NCBI GenBank assembly: GCA_021234155.1
Contig: JAJEKV010000218.1
Span: forward strand, 184,001-248,000
Source of the DNA: Isoetes taiwanensis
Taxonomy: Eukaryota > Streptophyta > Lycopodiopsida > Isoetales > Isoetaceae
Reading direction: 5' to 3'
Length of the DNA stretch: 64,000 nt
Shown: positions 22,339 to 32,201 of the stretch, in pieces
Layout: the number at the start of each line of letters is the position of its first letter
Numbering within the stretch: position 1 is the first letter of the stretch
Program-made: the position numbers and the translations under genes
The notes under the pieces: model-generated
What the model was told of the DNA's origin: nothing
What the model saw: the letters and a program-made list of their open reading frames with translations, nothing else
The model's database searches: none

Positions 22339-24663
22339 ATGCTCCTCTGTAAGAAGAAGAAACCTTATGGACGAGCACAAAATGAGGAGACCTTATTAAG
22401 ATCTAAATGCTGCTCATTGGGTTGCATCAACAAATTTAACATGTCCAAATTACGAGCAATTAGAGACAACTATAGTTCAATGACATTGGCAGACCAGAAT
22501 GCCTACTTGGCTTATCATGTAAGACCAGACCGCAACACCTTCTTGCACTATATTAACCGTAAAGAAGTTTGCCAGAAATGCTTTATGGTTGTCCAACGTT
22601 TAGGGTCCACCAGAATGTCTAGAGTACACAAAAGACTGGACAAAAACCCAGCAATTGATGTTCATTGTGGACCAAGAAGAGGTGTAACCATGCATGCCCT
22701 TGCTGCTGTGCCATGGATGGAGAAATATTTTAGAGAATACAAAAAGACTTGCACTCAGTTTCAGCACATCTCTTACTCACACTTCACCAGACTGTGGAAA
22801 AGTGAATTCGGTCTTGTGAAAATTCCCAGGAGACACAGAATGTCTGTTTGCTCAAGGCGTGCAGAATTAAAGAGTCAACGAGAAACTGCAAAGACAGAGG
22901 TCAAAAGAAGTAAGCTCAAGTTCTCTTCTCTCTCACTTGTTTAAAGAAATGTTTTGACCTGAATTCTTCAACAGATAATGTGCAACAGAACCTTGCCAGA
23001 CATCGTGAACAACAAGCAGCAGAGAGAAGAAAGCTTGCCAAGCACAGAAAAAAACTCTTGAACGTCCACTACAATATATGTCAATTGTAATTGATGGAAT
23101 GGATAAAAAAAAACTACTCTACCCCATTTCTTGAACATTCCTAAAGATGTGCCAGAGAAATGTTTTGTTAAGGTCCACCTTGTAGGAGCTATGGTCTTCA
23201 AAGGAAGTTTAAAGTGCAAAGTATTTTTGACGTATCCAAACTTGCATGGTGACCCGAACCTCACAATTACAATTCTTAACAAGGTCCTGTTCGAGCAAGA
23301 GCAATTACCATCAGTGCTTTACCTGCAACTTGACAATACTACAAGGGAGAACAAGAATCAAACACTCTTTGCTTACTGTGCCATGTTAGTGGAGCTAGGG
23401 ATCTTTAGAAAAGTGAAGCTCGGTTTCTTACTTGTAGGCCACACTCATGATCAGATTGACCAAATGTTCAGCAGATTTTCTATACGCCTTAGAAGGAAGA
23501 AGGTTTTTTCCCTTCCTACTTTAGTTTGAATTATTGAAGATTCTTACACTCCCATTCCAGTGATTGAGCTTCTTAAAGAGACTGTTGATTTCAGAGAGTT
23601 TGTTTTCTCTCAATGTTCAGACAAAGAACAAGCTGTGAACAAGTTGAATGATCTCACCTTTCAACATCACCTCAAGTTCTACTTGAAGGATGGACAAAGC
23701 TTCTTACAGGGGAAGAAGTATACCACAACTAAGGACTGGAGTCCACCAGAGGGATTACGCTTCCTTAAATATATTCCAGACACTTGCTTCATAGAACGTG
23801 CTGAGCAACTTCCTCTCAAAAATCCTAAGGAGTCCAAGCAGAAGAAAAGTACCCCAGTGTCATCCTTAAAAGCCATTGAAAATAGAATTTCCTCATGCTT
23901 TAAGTACTTCTTAGAAGAAGATCGGATGTGGTGGAGAAATTTCTTTCTCGAACAGAAAATTGTTATACAAAACATAGCTCTAAGACAGTTGCAAGAACAA
24001 TTTCAATGGCCTAACACCTTCCATCAACCTCAGCACCAAGCAGGTCCAAGCAATGCTACATTAGCACCTGCAGTAGAAGAAGACGAGGATCGAGTCATGT
24101 ACCTCGGACCAAGACGCGGGAATGAGCCTCAAGGTAATATCACAGAAATTGCCAAAGGTATGCTGATTGCTCTTCCAACTGAGGAGGATGACAAAGGTCG
24201 ACCTTTTTGGATAGCAAAAATACTTGATACAGTCAAGGAGGAAGACTTAGTCACTAAACTCAAAATTCATTGGCTTGCAACACGCTCAGAAAATGCTTTG
24301 GAAGGTAGATATGAGTTAGAAATGAGAAGCCAAGGAAAAGGGAGAAAGTCTAAGAAAGTGGGTTGTAGGGATGAGCTGAACCTTAATGATGTGACTATAT
24401 TGTGCTATGATTTTAAATTGAAATCTGACAATCGTCTACGCCAGAGGACTATCAATTTGCTTAAAAAGATTTGTAATTACGAGGAAGAGGATGAAGAAGG
24501 GAGTGGTGGTGGCAATGCTTCACCATCTGTCGATAGTGAGGAAGACAACTCACGCACTTCCTCGAGTGACAGTGAAAGAAGTGAAGGTGATGAGGATGGC
24601 ATAAATGAACATGATGATGTGCTAGATCCCTCTCTCATCACTCCTCATACTTTTGTGCATAAC
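22339..24663 (+). pseudogene. DUF7869-type element protein, broken by two A-run frameshifts and one stop
   Basis: In order: a Cys cluster (SKCCSLGCINKF, about 22400-22432), LRAIRDNYSSMT, a VKIPRRHRMSVC stretch at about 22816-22852, and a probable intron at 22910-22974 (AGAA|GTAAGC to TTCAACAG). Next come IVIDGMDKK at about 23081-23110, then LYLQLDNTTRENKN (about 23320-23360) and VGHTHDQIDQMFSR (about 23434-23475). The last two blocks are the hallmark of the DUF7869 family, probably RNase H-like and found in repeated, transposon-like eukaryotic genes. After a TGA at 23527-23529 the same frame resumes and runs to 24663. It contains a GRPFWIAKIL segment, like a Tudor/PWWP-type start, and an acidic Ser-rich tail. 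Frames shift at the A-runs at about 23048-23054 and 23105-23113. The exact family function is unknown. Confidence 0.7.
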
Positions 24664-26927
24664 TGAGTCTTAAAAGAAGACTGTAAATTTTGCATGTGAC
24701 AATGAAGATTCTATCTTCACATTTTGAGAATACTACAATTTCAACTACAAGCTTTACTTCAATTTCTTGTTCAATATTATACCCTCTTAAATTGGTGGTT
24801 TTCTCTGAAAACATACTAGAAGAAAATTCTATTTGCAAGGAAAAGTGTCACATTAAAAAAGTCATTTCTATCGTTCCATAAAAAAATTAGTCATTGGGGG
24901 GGGGTGTCAAAATACAATTTCATGCACCTTTTTTTTTAAATGACATCATTTTACCCCATTTTTTGTAAAAAATAAGGGAATCTTTAAGAAATATTTCTTT
25001 TGCTCTGGTTTCGACGATTCGCTCCCGTTTATTACGCAATCTTGTTTACTTTTTTATTTGTTCATTTGCTACTGTAGCAATTCCTTTTTTTCCCTAATCA
25101 TGCAGGGTTTTTTATGTGCTCATTTTCTTATTTGATCGTTGAGCAATCAAGAAGCTGTAATATTTCCTATCTGAAATACAAAATCTGCCTTAACTTCAAA
25201 AAAAAAAGGAAAAAAAAAAGGAAAAAAAGAAGAAAAAAAAAGAAGACAAAGGCCTTCTTTGTGCTCTTCTTACCTTTCATCTTATTCTTTGTGAAGATAA
25301 AAAATTCTTTATTCTTCGCCTTGTTCAACCAATGGCATATGTCATGCATTATTTCTACTTGACTGACTCAAAGGATAAGTGTGATGACAGTAAACACTGT
25401 GCCTTTCAAGGTGATTCAAATGCCAAATGGCTGTTTGTTTTGGCTTAGCTTAAACTCTAATAATCGTTCATGGAGGAACTAGTTTTGCTAGATTTTTTTT
25501 TTTTTTTGCAAGATCAATTTAAGCATTCTAGTTATAATCTTGCATATTGATTAAATAGGCTATAAGATATTTCAGAAGATTAAATTATTTGATCTTTTAT
25601 CATGTTACTAGCCTAGTTGCACCTTGGTCTGCCCACAGCTCTCCGGGGAGACTAAGCAGGAACCAAGGCCACGAGTGCTAATCACTCAACACTGGTGAGT
25701 GGGCACTGATGAAGCTCGATAGTGAGGACTTGACATTGGTCATGTCAAGTTGCATCTAGATGAAGGTTATCTCATTGAGCTAGAGACCAGCCGCAACATG
25801 CTATTTTAGGTTTTGGATCGACATTGGGTTACGCACTGCGTGGATTCCGGGTATTTATGTTATGTATTTAAATAGTAACGGGTGTCGGGGGTAGGACTGT
25901 CACAAAATTTGCCAATCTTATTGCATCACACTCGACAAGAAACATCGAAGTATCTTGCAAAGGAGAAAGGGAAGTATCTTGCATCACACTCTACAAGAAA
26001 CAGGGATTTGCCTTTCAGGCAACCAAGGAAAAACAACGTATATGCATCATCACCCATAATTAAGCAGAGAATTTACGGTGTATCCCCATTAGCCGACCGG
26101 CAATTTCATGCAAAGAATTTTGGACAAACCCCGGTAACTTTGTTCTTGAAAGCGGCCAGGTTAATATTGCATCTGTGATGCGTTTTAGCCAGTTCTAACA
26201 GAAACTAGGAAGAGGACAAACGAAATCAAGAAGAGAACAAATGAAATCTTGCTAGAAGTCAAACTCGTTCTGATTTAGAGTATTTAGAAGCTTTCAAATC
26301 CATCTGAATTGGAGTTCCAAGCCTGTGCCTCTAGTGCCTGTAGCCTGTGCCTCTAGCCTGTGCCGTTTGCGGAATGGAAACGCTCCTCTAGTGCCTGTAG
26401 CTTGCAAGGTATCACAGGTACTTGCGATTTTTTAGCGTAAGGGGGATGCACCCTTATTGATAAACAAGATTTCAATTCTAGCAGTAAGTTAAGGTTTGCA
26501 AATGTGTTTGACAAAAATATTCATCCCTTCTTTAAGCTACGATGAAGCTGAAAGAGCAAGAGAGTTTGCGTAGAAAGCTTCAAAGATAGTACTTTAGCGA
26601 GCGAAATCTCCAAATGAGGGGCAGATTGGTGGTCAAAATTTTTCTGGTGCTGGAATATATTATTTTCAATTCATGATATAGTCCATTGATCCGTCATTTA
26701 ATGCTTCAAATTTGATGGTTTTATGAGTCAATGTAAGGGCTTTTTCTGCAAATTCTAAGGCATTTTGCCAAATACACTAAAATACAAAAAATTCCCTTAA
26801 CAAAGATTCTGATCCTTGTCCATGTTCAGCTCTTTCTGAGAGACTACCGTAGCTAACGAGGCAGGTTTTTGCGCAGGAAGCTAAGAAGGTTAGTACTCTA
26901 ACGACTTTCCCTGGCATTTCAATCCCA
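24664..26927. other. Intergenic, simple repeats, possible LTR scrap
   Basis: There is a G-run near 24896-24903, purine runs at 25199-25250 (AAAAAAGGAAAAAAAAAG...) and a poly-T at 25493-25507. The stretch at about 25610-25905 (ACCTTGGTCTGCCCAC... to GGTGTCGGGGGTAGGACTGTCACA) reads like the internal or LTR-flanking part of a retroelement but matches nothing I can name. CTGTGCCTCTAG is repeated near 26325-26365. No gene is supported. Confidence 0.45.
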
Positions 26928-26936
26928 TATAAATAA
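26928..26936 (+). promoter_or_regulatory. TATA box of the P450 gene
   Basis: TATAAATAA starts 39 bases before the chosen ATG. Plant transcription usually starts about 30 bases after the TATA box, so the mRNA leader would be only about 5-10 bases. Either the leader is very short or a different promoter is used. Confidence 0.55.
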
Positions 26937-26966
26937 ACATGCCATCTTAGCTCAACCCATTCAAGA

Positions 26967-28547
26967 ATGGAAGCCTCAATCCTTGCCGCGGTTCCAAGCA
27001 TCCAAGCTATTTGGCTATGGCTGCTCCTTCCGTTCCTAACATTTGCCTACATTTTTTTCTTCTCCCAACCTAGCCAGCCGTGGTCAGAATATAGCCCCAA
27101 AAGTTACCCTCTCGTAGGTTGTCTCTTTGAATTTCTCAATAACGCTCACAGACAGCTCGATTGGTTTACCAAATATTTGGTTAATTCTCCTAGCAGCACT
27201 ATAAGCTTCAAAAGGCCTGGTTTAGGTCTTCCCTATGTCATTACTTCCAATCCTACAAATGTAGAGCGTATTTTGAAGACTAAGTTTGATATATATCCAA
27301 AAGGGGCCTATCTCAGCTCTCTCTTGTCTGATCTTCTTGGAAATGGCATATTTAATGTGGATCATGATCCATGGAAGATTCAGAGAAAAGCCGCAAGTTT
27401 TGAATTTAGCACCAGATCTTTGAGGGATTATTTACTGGATTCTCTAGCTTTAGAATCAGAAGAAAGACTCTTGCCAGCATTGGATAAGTTGTCCCAGGGT
27501 AATATGCAAGTGGATTTGCAAGACCTCTTCTTGAGATTTGCATTTGATAATATTTGCAAGCTAAGCTTTGGAGTAGACCCTGGGTGTTTGGATCCGTCTT
27601 TTCCAAGCATCAAATTTGCAGAGGCATTTGATGCTGCCACTGCCTTAAGTGGCAAGAGATTTTATTCTCCACATCCTCTGTTATGGAAATTAAAAAGAAT
27701 GTTTAGCATAGGCTCTGAAGGAGAGTTGAAGAAGGCCATCATAGTGGTAGATGAATTTGCATCTTCTGTCATCAAAAAGAGAAGGGAAAAATTGGCGGGC
27801 AGTAGAGGGGGCAATGAATTTACAGGACAAAACCATGACTTATTGTCCAGATTTATGTCTTTGGAGGATACCTCTGACAAGTTCTTGAGAGATATAATCA
27901 TCAGTTTTATTCTTGCTGGAAGAGATGCAAGCTCTGTCAGCTTGGCTTGGTTCTTTTGGCACCTATCTTTTAATCCCTCAGTGGAGGAGAGGATTTACAA
28001 GGAGATAAGCGAGATTGTAAGCCACAGGGATTCCAAATCTAGGCCTTCCTCAAAAGGGCAATTTAACTTTGAAGAATTGAAGGAAATGCATTATCTGCAT
28101 GCTGCTTTGTATGAATCAATGAGATTATATCCCGCTGTTCCAAATGACAGCAAGGTTGCCTTGCAAGATGATATTTGGGAAGATGGAACCGTAATTAGAA
28201 TGGGTATGAGAGTGATTTATAGTCCATATTCAATGGGAAGATCTAAGAAAATATGGGGAGAGGATTGCTTGGAATATAAGCCAGAGAGATGGATCAAAGA
28301 TGGACAATTTGTGCCAGCAAATCCTTACAAATATCCAGTGTTCCAAGCAGGTCCAAGAATTTGTTTAGGGAAGGAGATGGCCACTATACAGATGAAGTAT
28401 GTTGCAGCAGCATGTATATTAAGTTATCAGTTTAAGGTGGTAGAGGGCGTTATACCACAATGTCTTTTGCGGATTAGCATGAGTATGAAAGATGGATTGC
28501 CAGTGAATATCCAAAGGAGGCATAGAATATCCGAAGGAGGCTGCTAG
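26967..28547 (+). CDS. Cytochrome P450, CYP94-like fatty-acid hydroxylase, single exon
   Basis: A 526-residue, intronless P450 in the endoplasmic reticulum membrane. Residues 13-33 are the membrane anchor (IWLWLLLPFLTFAYIFFF). The C-helix W136-xxx-R140 is followed by SFEFSTRSLRD, typical of CYP94. The I-helix has AGRDAS at 317-322. ExxR is E383-R386, PERW is at 439-442, and the heme loop FQAGPRICLG is at 459-468 with ligand C466. CYP94 enzymes omega-hydroxylate fatty acids, and some oxidise jasmonoyl-isoleucine; the substrate here cannot be told. Odd point: the conserved I-helix Thr (AGRDT) is Ala321, followed by Ser322. Length and all other motifs are intact, so it is probably functional. 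CYP86 or CYP704 are less likely given the WFFWHLS after the I-helix motif. Confidence 0.9.
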   Translation: MEASILAAVPSIQAIWLWLLLPFLTFAYIFFFSQPSQPWSEYSPKSYPLVGCLFEFLNNAHRQLDWFTKYLVNSPSSTISFKRPGLGLPYVITSNPTNVERILKTKFDIYPKGAYLSSLLSDLLGNGIFNVDHDPWKIQRKAASFEFSTRSLRDYLLDSLALESEERLLPALDKLSQGNMQVDLQDLFLRFAFDNICKLSFGVDPGCLDPSFPSIKFAEAFDAATALSGKRFYSPHPLLWKLKRMFSIGSEGELKKAIIVVDEFASSVIKKRREKLAGSRGGNEFTGQNHDLLSRFMSLEDTSDKFLRDIIISFILAGRDASSVSLAWFFWHLSFNPSVEERIYKEISEIVSHRDSKSRPSSKGQFNFEELKEMHYLHAALYESMRLYPAVPNDSKVALQDDIWEDGTVIRMGMRVIYSPYSMGRSKKIWGEDCLEYKPERWIKDGQFVPANPYKYPVFQAGPRICLGKEMATIQMKYVAAACILSYQFKVVEGVIPQCLLRISMSMKDGLPVNIQRRHRISEGGC

Positions 28548-29937
28548 TTTCTATGCCTATATATCTGCTGATTGTTCTGCCGTATTTCTTGTGCTTGTTT
28601 ATATAGTACTACGGATGAAGAGGATTCAATATAAGAATATAGGTTATAATATTGTGATTGGCATTAATAATTGCCGTAACAAGAGTGATGCATTTAGACC
28701 AGCCTATTGCATTTTCGAGAATGCTCTTTCTTTAATACATCTGTGGAGAATTCATAATGAAGTCTACATCTGTGGTGGAAAACTGCAAAATCTGCCATGA
28801 GAATAATTATGGACCACATTCCATCAGCTCTTACTTCTCTCTACGTAGGGGAGAGTGGCTCTTAGTTATTTAACCGTTTGAAGACTCCAAGGTTTGTACT
28901 GCTGTAAAATTATAGATTAGCTTCTTCAAAACCGTACAATGGACTCTTCAAAAATTGTAAGAAAGCTTGGGATCTTTAAGAACGGCAGCGGGGAATATAT
29001 GCTTCTCTGAGGTTACTGTTTCTTACAGATTTGTTCTGAGCAAATACCTCTAAAATATGTGTTGAAATTTGGTTTCACACTTGAGGATCAAGCATAAGGT
29101 AGTTTAGGTCTGCATTTGATTCGTGTGGACTTCAGTACAGTTGATTTTGTTTACAGTTGATTGTAAAGAAACGAGTTGATTCCTAGTGATAAATTGGCCC
29201 ACCATGTGTGCTTTTGGATTAACTCCTGGTGAAGAATAGGGACAAAATTGCACAAGCCAAAATCTTGCAACATCTGATACATTCTTGACATGATAAAATG
29301 GCCAAGACATCTAATACATTCTTGACATGACATCTGCTATTTTTGTTTAACTTATACTGCAATCTATCTACAGTAAATATTCACATTATCTGTTGTAAGT
29401 TATATGCTCTGCTTATTCCATTTAGTTACTTTAATGTGTTGTATCATTGCAGGTTTGTCTACTTTGAGATGTCCAACGACAAATTCATTCTTTGTTACCG
29501 TGACTTGCAATTTGATAAATTTAGAAGTAACTTCTTCAATTGAATGATGCTTTGAAATTTTGCTGTTAAACTCAAGATTGTTCAAACAAATACAAATTTG
29601 CAGTTAAACTCAAGATTGACCAAACAAATACAAATTTGATCATGACTGATGCTAAAAAAAGTTGATTTTCCTTTAATTTTGTAGCTTGATATCCTATGGG
29701 TGGTGCCCTGGTCGTACTAAAATACCCCCTAAACTTTGACATCTTAAAATTGAGGTGGCATTGCATACTTAGCATGTTACCAGGCTTGCAATATAGGTTA
29801 TCTCATTGGAGATATGGCCTCTATTACAATTCTGCGCTTACGTGCGCATGGAATGGAATGTAAAGAAAATATATCAAACAACATAAGCTAACGCCCTCTG
29901 CCCTCTGTACAGCCTCAATAAGAAGACCAAAGACAGC
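28548..29937. other. 3' flank of the P450 and intergenic DNA
   Basis: No further gene. There are several AATAA-type signals after the stop. A short repeat, CAGTTAAACTCAAGATTG(TT/AC)CAAACAAATACAAATTTG, occurs twice at about 29566-29640. CTAATACATTCTTGACATGA and CTGATACATTCTTGACATGA lie near 29275-29330. Confidence 0.5.
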
Positions 29938-30130
29938 TCAAGGACAAACCTCTTTGATCCGAATCAGTAATTTTAACATCTTAATTCCATCAATCGAAAG
30001 ATCCAAATCTGCAAAAATCGGCCTTAGAAGCTCCAGATTTGCACTTTCTTGGTCTTTAGCGCTCCGGATTTGCCCTTGCATACGGTTTATTTCCCGTAAG
30101 AGTTTCAGCACTGCAAAATCGCCCATAACC
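29938..30130 (-). pseudogene. Exon-like piece downstream of FAS1-like exons
   Basis: The minus strand reads VMGDFAVLKLLREINRMQGQ, later LLRPIFADLDLSIDGIKMLKLLIRIKE, then a possible donor (GAG|GTTTGT). It has an open frame and helical character but no domain I recognise. It is in the same orientation as the FAS1-like exons, but belonging to the same gene is unproven. Confidence 0.3.
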
Positions 30131-30242
30131 TTTAGTTTTGCAGCAAAAAACTATCAGAAAGACCCCATGCCAGAAAGAAAGTTTACCAGAATGATGCCAT
30201 AGCTAGAGAGACGCAGCATAAAAACACAAAAAGTTTTGTTAC

Positions 30243-30400
30243 CTGGGTTATGGCAACGGTGTGCAACTGTAAAGCTCGCCGGGAAGGAATTTATCCATAA
30301 TAATAGTAGCTTGCTTTTGCAAGGACATCTGCTTCTTGCGATCTGCTTCTTCTTTTTCTCGCCTTTTTTGCTCCTTTTCAATCTCTTTTAGTTCCTTTTC
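30243..30400 (-). pseudogene. FAS1/CAF-1 p150-like exon, KER region end
   Basis: The exon begins after a CCAG acceptor at 30401. It reads EKELKEIEKEQKRREKEEAD and then MSLQKQATIMDKFL. This closely matches the end of the Lys/Glu/Arg-rich region in plant FAS1, the large subunit of the CAF-1 histone chaperone, which deposits H3-H4 on replicating DNA. The family usually reads LQKQASIMERFL here. A few codons later the frame meets TAA, just before a CAG|GTAACA donor. The copy is therefore probably inactive or spliced differently. Confidence 0.65.
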
Positions 30401-31736
30401 CTGGACAACAGTTGTACAAAACAAAAGAACTTAATGACATAAATGATGCATTTTCAGCACCATATAGTATGCTATTTTCGTTTTGGGGTTGGGGAGGGTT
30501 TTCAGGCAGTGGTTTGGACTATGATTTGTGTATGGTATTGTATAAGAAATCGTATAATTTGCCATGTGAGAGGAGCTTGAGTGTTTCATGCTATTTTGGG
30601 TGGGCTGCAACTCTTTTTTTTCGTGGATTTCTTTGCAAAGGCTCAGTTGGTCCAAATTTGGAATGCATGTGTGGCTACCGGGCAAATGGACGGTGAGGAC
30701 TTCTGGGTGTGGGCATCTTTGGTCTTGGAAGCCGGCCGTGGGGATTTCTATCGGGTTGGAAGCGGACTGCGTTTCGGCTTGAGAATTCTCAACCACCGTC
30801 AACAAGAAGAGTTGGATAGGATCGTAATAATCGAAGATTGGATTTGTATGTCGGTCCCCAGATAGAGAGCATCACAAAGATGAACACATTCTTTGGTGCG
30901 GAATGACCGCCAAAAGCTATCGTGGTGCCGGATTCCAAAAGCGGTGTGTTCCACTCGGCCGGATTACAGGTACGCCCGGTAGGTAAAACCAAGTCACGGG
31001 ATTCCTGGCCGGTCTCCTAAAGCTGGCCGTGATCCCTTATTGTAGCCATATCGGACCTTCTCCTATTTAATTCGTGGGTCTGTTTCAGCCCCTGGGTGAG
31101 CCATGAAATTCCGACTGGGCATGAAAGGTCTGGGCATTTGTGGTTGAAATTCCCCTGTAGCTTCTCGTTCTTTTCACAGAGCCGGAAGACCGGCAGATTT
31201 TTTGATCATCCTGCGGCTTGTGGTGAGGCGATTGTGTCGTGAGCCAATGCAGGCATTCGGTGGGGTGGTGAAGCTATGGCAGCTTTGAACAGGCAGGCGG
31301 TATGGCAGAAGGCTATACCATTGGTTGTTTTCTATTTTGCTTCTCTTTTTGTTTTTTATTCAACCATGTGTTCGGTTTACACCATTGACATTGGCATGCA
31401 TTTTTTCTCTGAAAATTCTAAGGGCCATTGATCTGACACAATACCGAGAATATTCGCCAGATCAATGGTTTGCAATAAAACTTGAACCAAACGCCATAAT
31501 ACTTGGATCTAATTACACTTGTTCTACTCTTAAACCCTACCATTAAATGCCTTATAACTGTTTTATTATCAAACAAATAAGCCTAATTATTGCAATCTAC
31601 ATCAATGTTACCCTTATGCTATTGGAATCGTGCAAAAAAAAAAAAACCTAAGATTTGCACAAGCATTATATTGCAATTAAGAACTAGGGTTCTTAGTAAA
31701 CATAATGTGTAAATGAGAACGTGTTGCTTTGCCTCA
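30401..31736. other. Sequence separating FAS1-like exons
   Basis: This is either a long intron or a later insertion. No domain is seen. There is a perfect 11-bp inverted repeat CCATTGATCTG (31425-31435) / CAGATCAATGG (31458-31468). The phases of the exons on each side do not join, so at least one exon may be missing. Confidence 0.4.
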
Positions 31737-31784
31737 CTTTTCAGCCCTTTTAGCCTCCTGTTCTGCTTTTTCTTTATCTTTCTT
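31737..31784 (-). pseudogene. FAS1-like KER-region exon
   Basis: A CTCTAG acceptor at 31785 is followed by a charged stretch reading KKDKEKAEQEAKRAEK. This ends in AAGTGAGG, either a donor (AA|GTGAGG) or an in-frame stop. It is a Lys/Glu/Arg-rich segment of the same kind as its neighbours. Confidence 0.5.
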
Positions 31785-31868
31785 CTAGAGAAGGAATAGT
31801 TGACATGTATAGAAGCACAGAAAATGTCTCGAACGAGATCGCCATAAATTCATAATAGCATTGCTTAC

Positions 31869-31943
31869 CTGTCGTTGCAATTCTTTTTGAGCTCTCAGTT
31901 GATCTCTCAAAGCCTGCTTTTCAGCCCTCTCTCTTTCCTTTTC
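31869..31943 (-). pseudogene. FAS1-like KER-region exon with clean splice sites
   Basis: A 75-bp exon bounded by TTTTGCAG| and CAG|GTAAGC. It encodes EKERERAEKQALRDQLRAQK plus a few residues, phase 0 at both ends. It would join the next upstream exon without a frame change. Confidence 0.65.
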
Positions 31944-32018
31944 CTGCAAAAGTAATCTAAAGCAGAATAAGTATGGAATAAGTATGAGCAGAAGAAATAT
32001 GGAAATAAGTTATGTTAC

Positions 32019-32201
32019 TTGGCATTGTGCCTCCTTCTGGGCTCGAAGCTCGCTGATGCCCTTGGGCCGTTGCTCCAAATCCAAACGGCACCGCTTGCTA
32101 TCATTCTGAGTGTGCCCGTCACATAATCCTTCTGAATCCCCATTTCGTTCTTCCATTTCTTCCTTATCATTCAAACTAACAACATTTACATTGGTATTAC
32201 C
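32019..32201 (-). pseudogene. FAS1-like exon before the KER region
   Basis: A 183-bp exon between CCATAG| and CAA|GTAACA, phase 0 at both ends. It encodes a polar segment ending in SKRCRLDLEQRPKGISELRA and QKEAQCQ. No upstream FAS1 exon and no start are visible in the window, so only the middle of the gene is present. This could be a real gene continuing beyond recognisable sequence, or a fragment carried by a mobile element. Confidence 0.55.

Noticed and set aside
20785-24663. Endogenous virus origin for the DUF7869 element
   Set aside because: No capsid, polymerase or other viral hallmark gene is visible. The protein family is found in repeated transposon-like genes, so a mobile element is simpler.
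25114-25362. Lys-rich 82-codon frame
   Set aside because: Half of it is an A/G simple repeat; no homology.
25610-25905. Possible 5S rRNA or LTR (phrases ACCTTGGTCTGCCCAC, GGTGTCGGGGGTAGGACTGTCACA)
   Set aside because: It does not match the 5S consensus, and no second LTR, primer-binding site or target duplication could be found. Left as unclassified.
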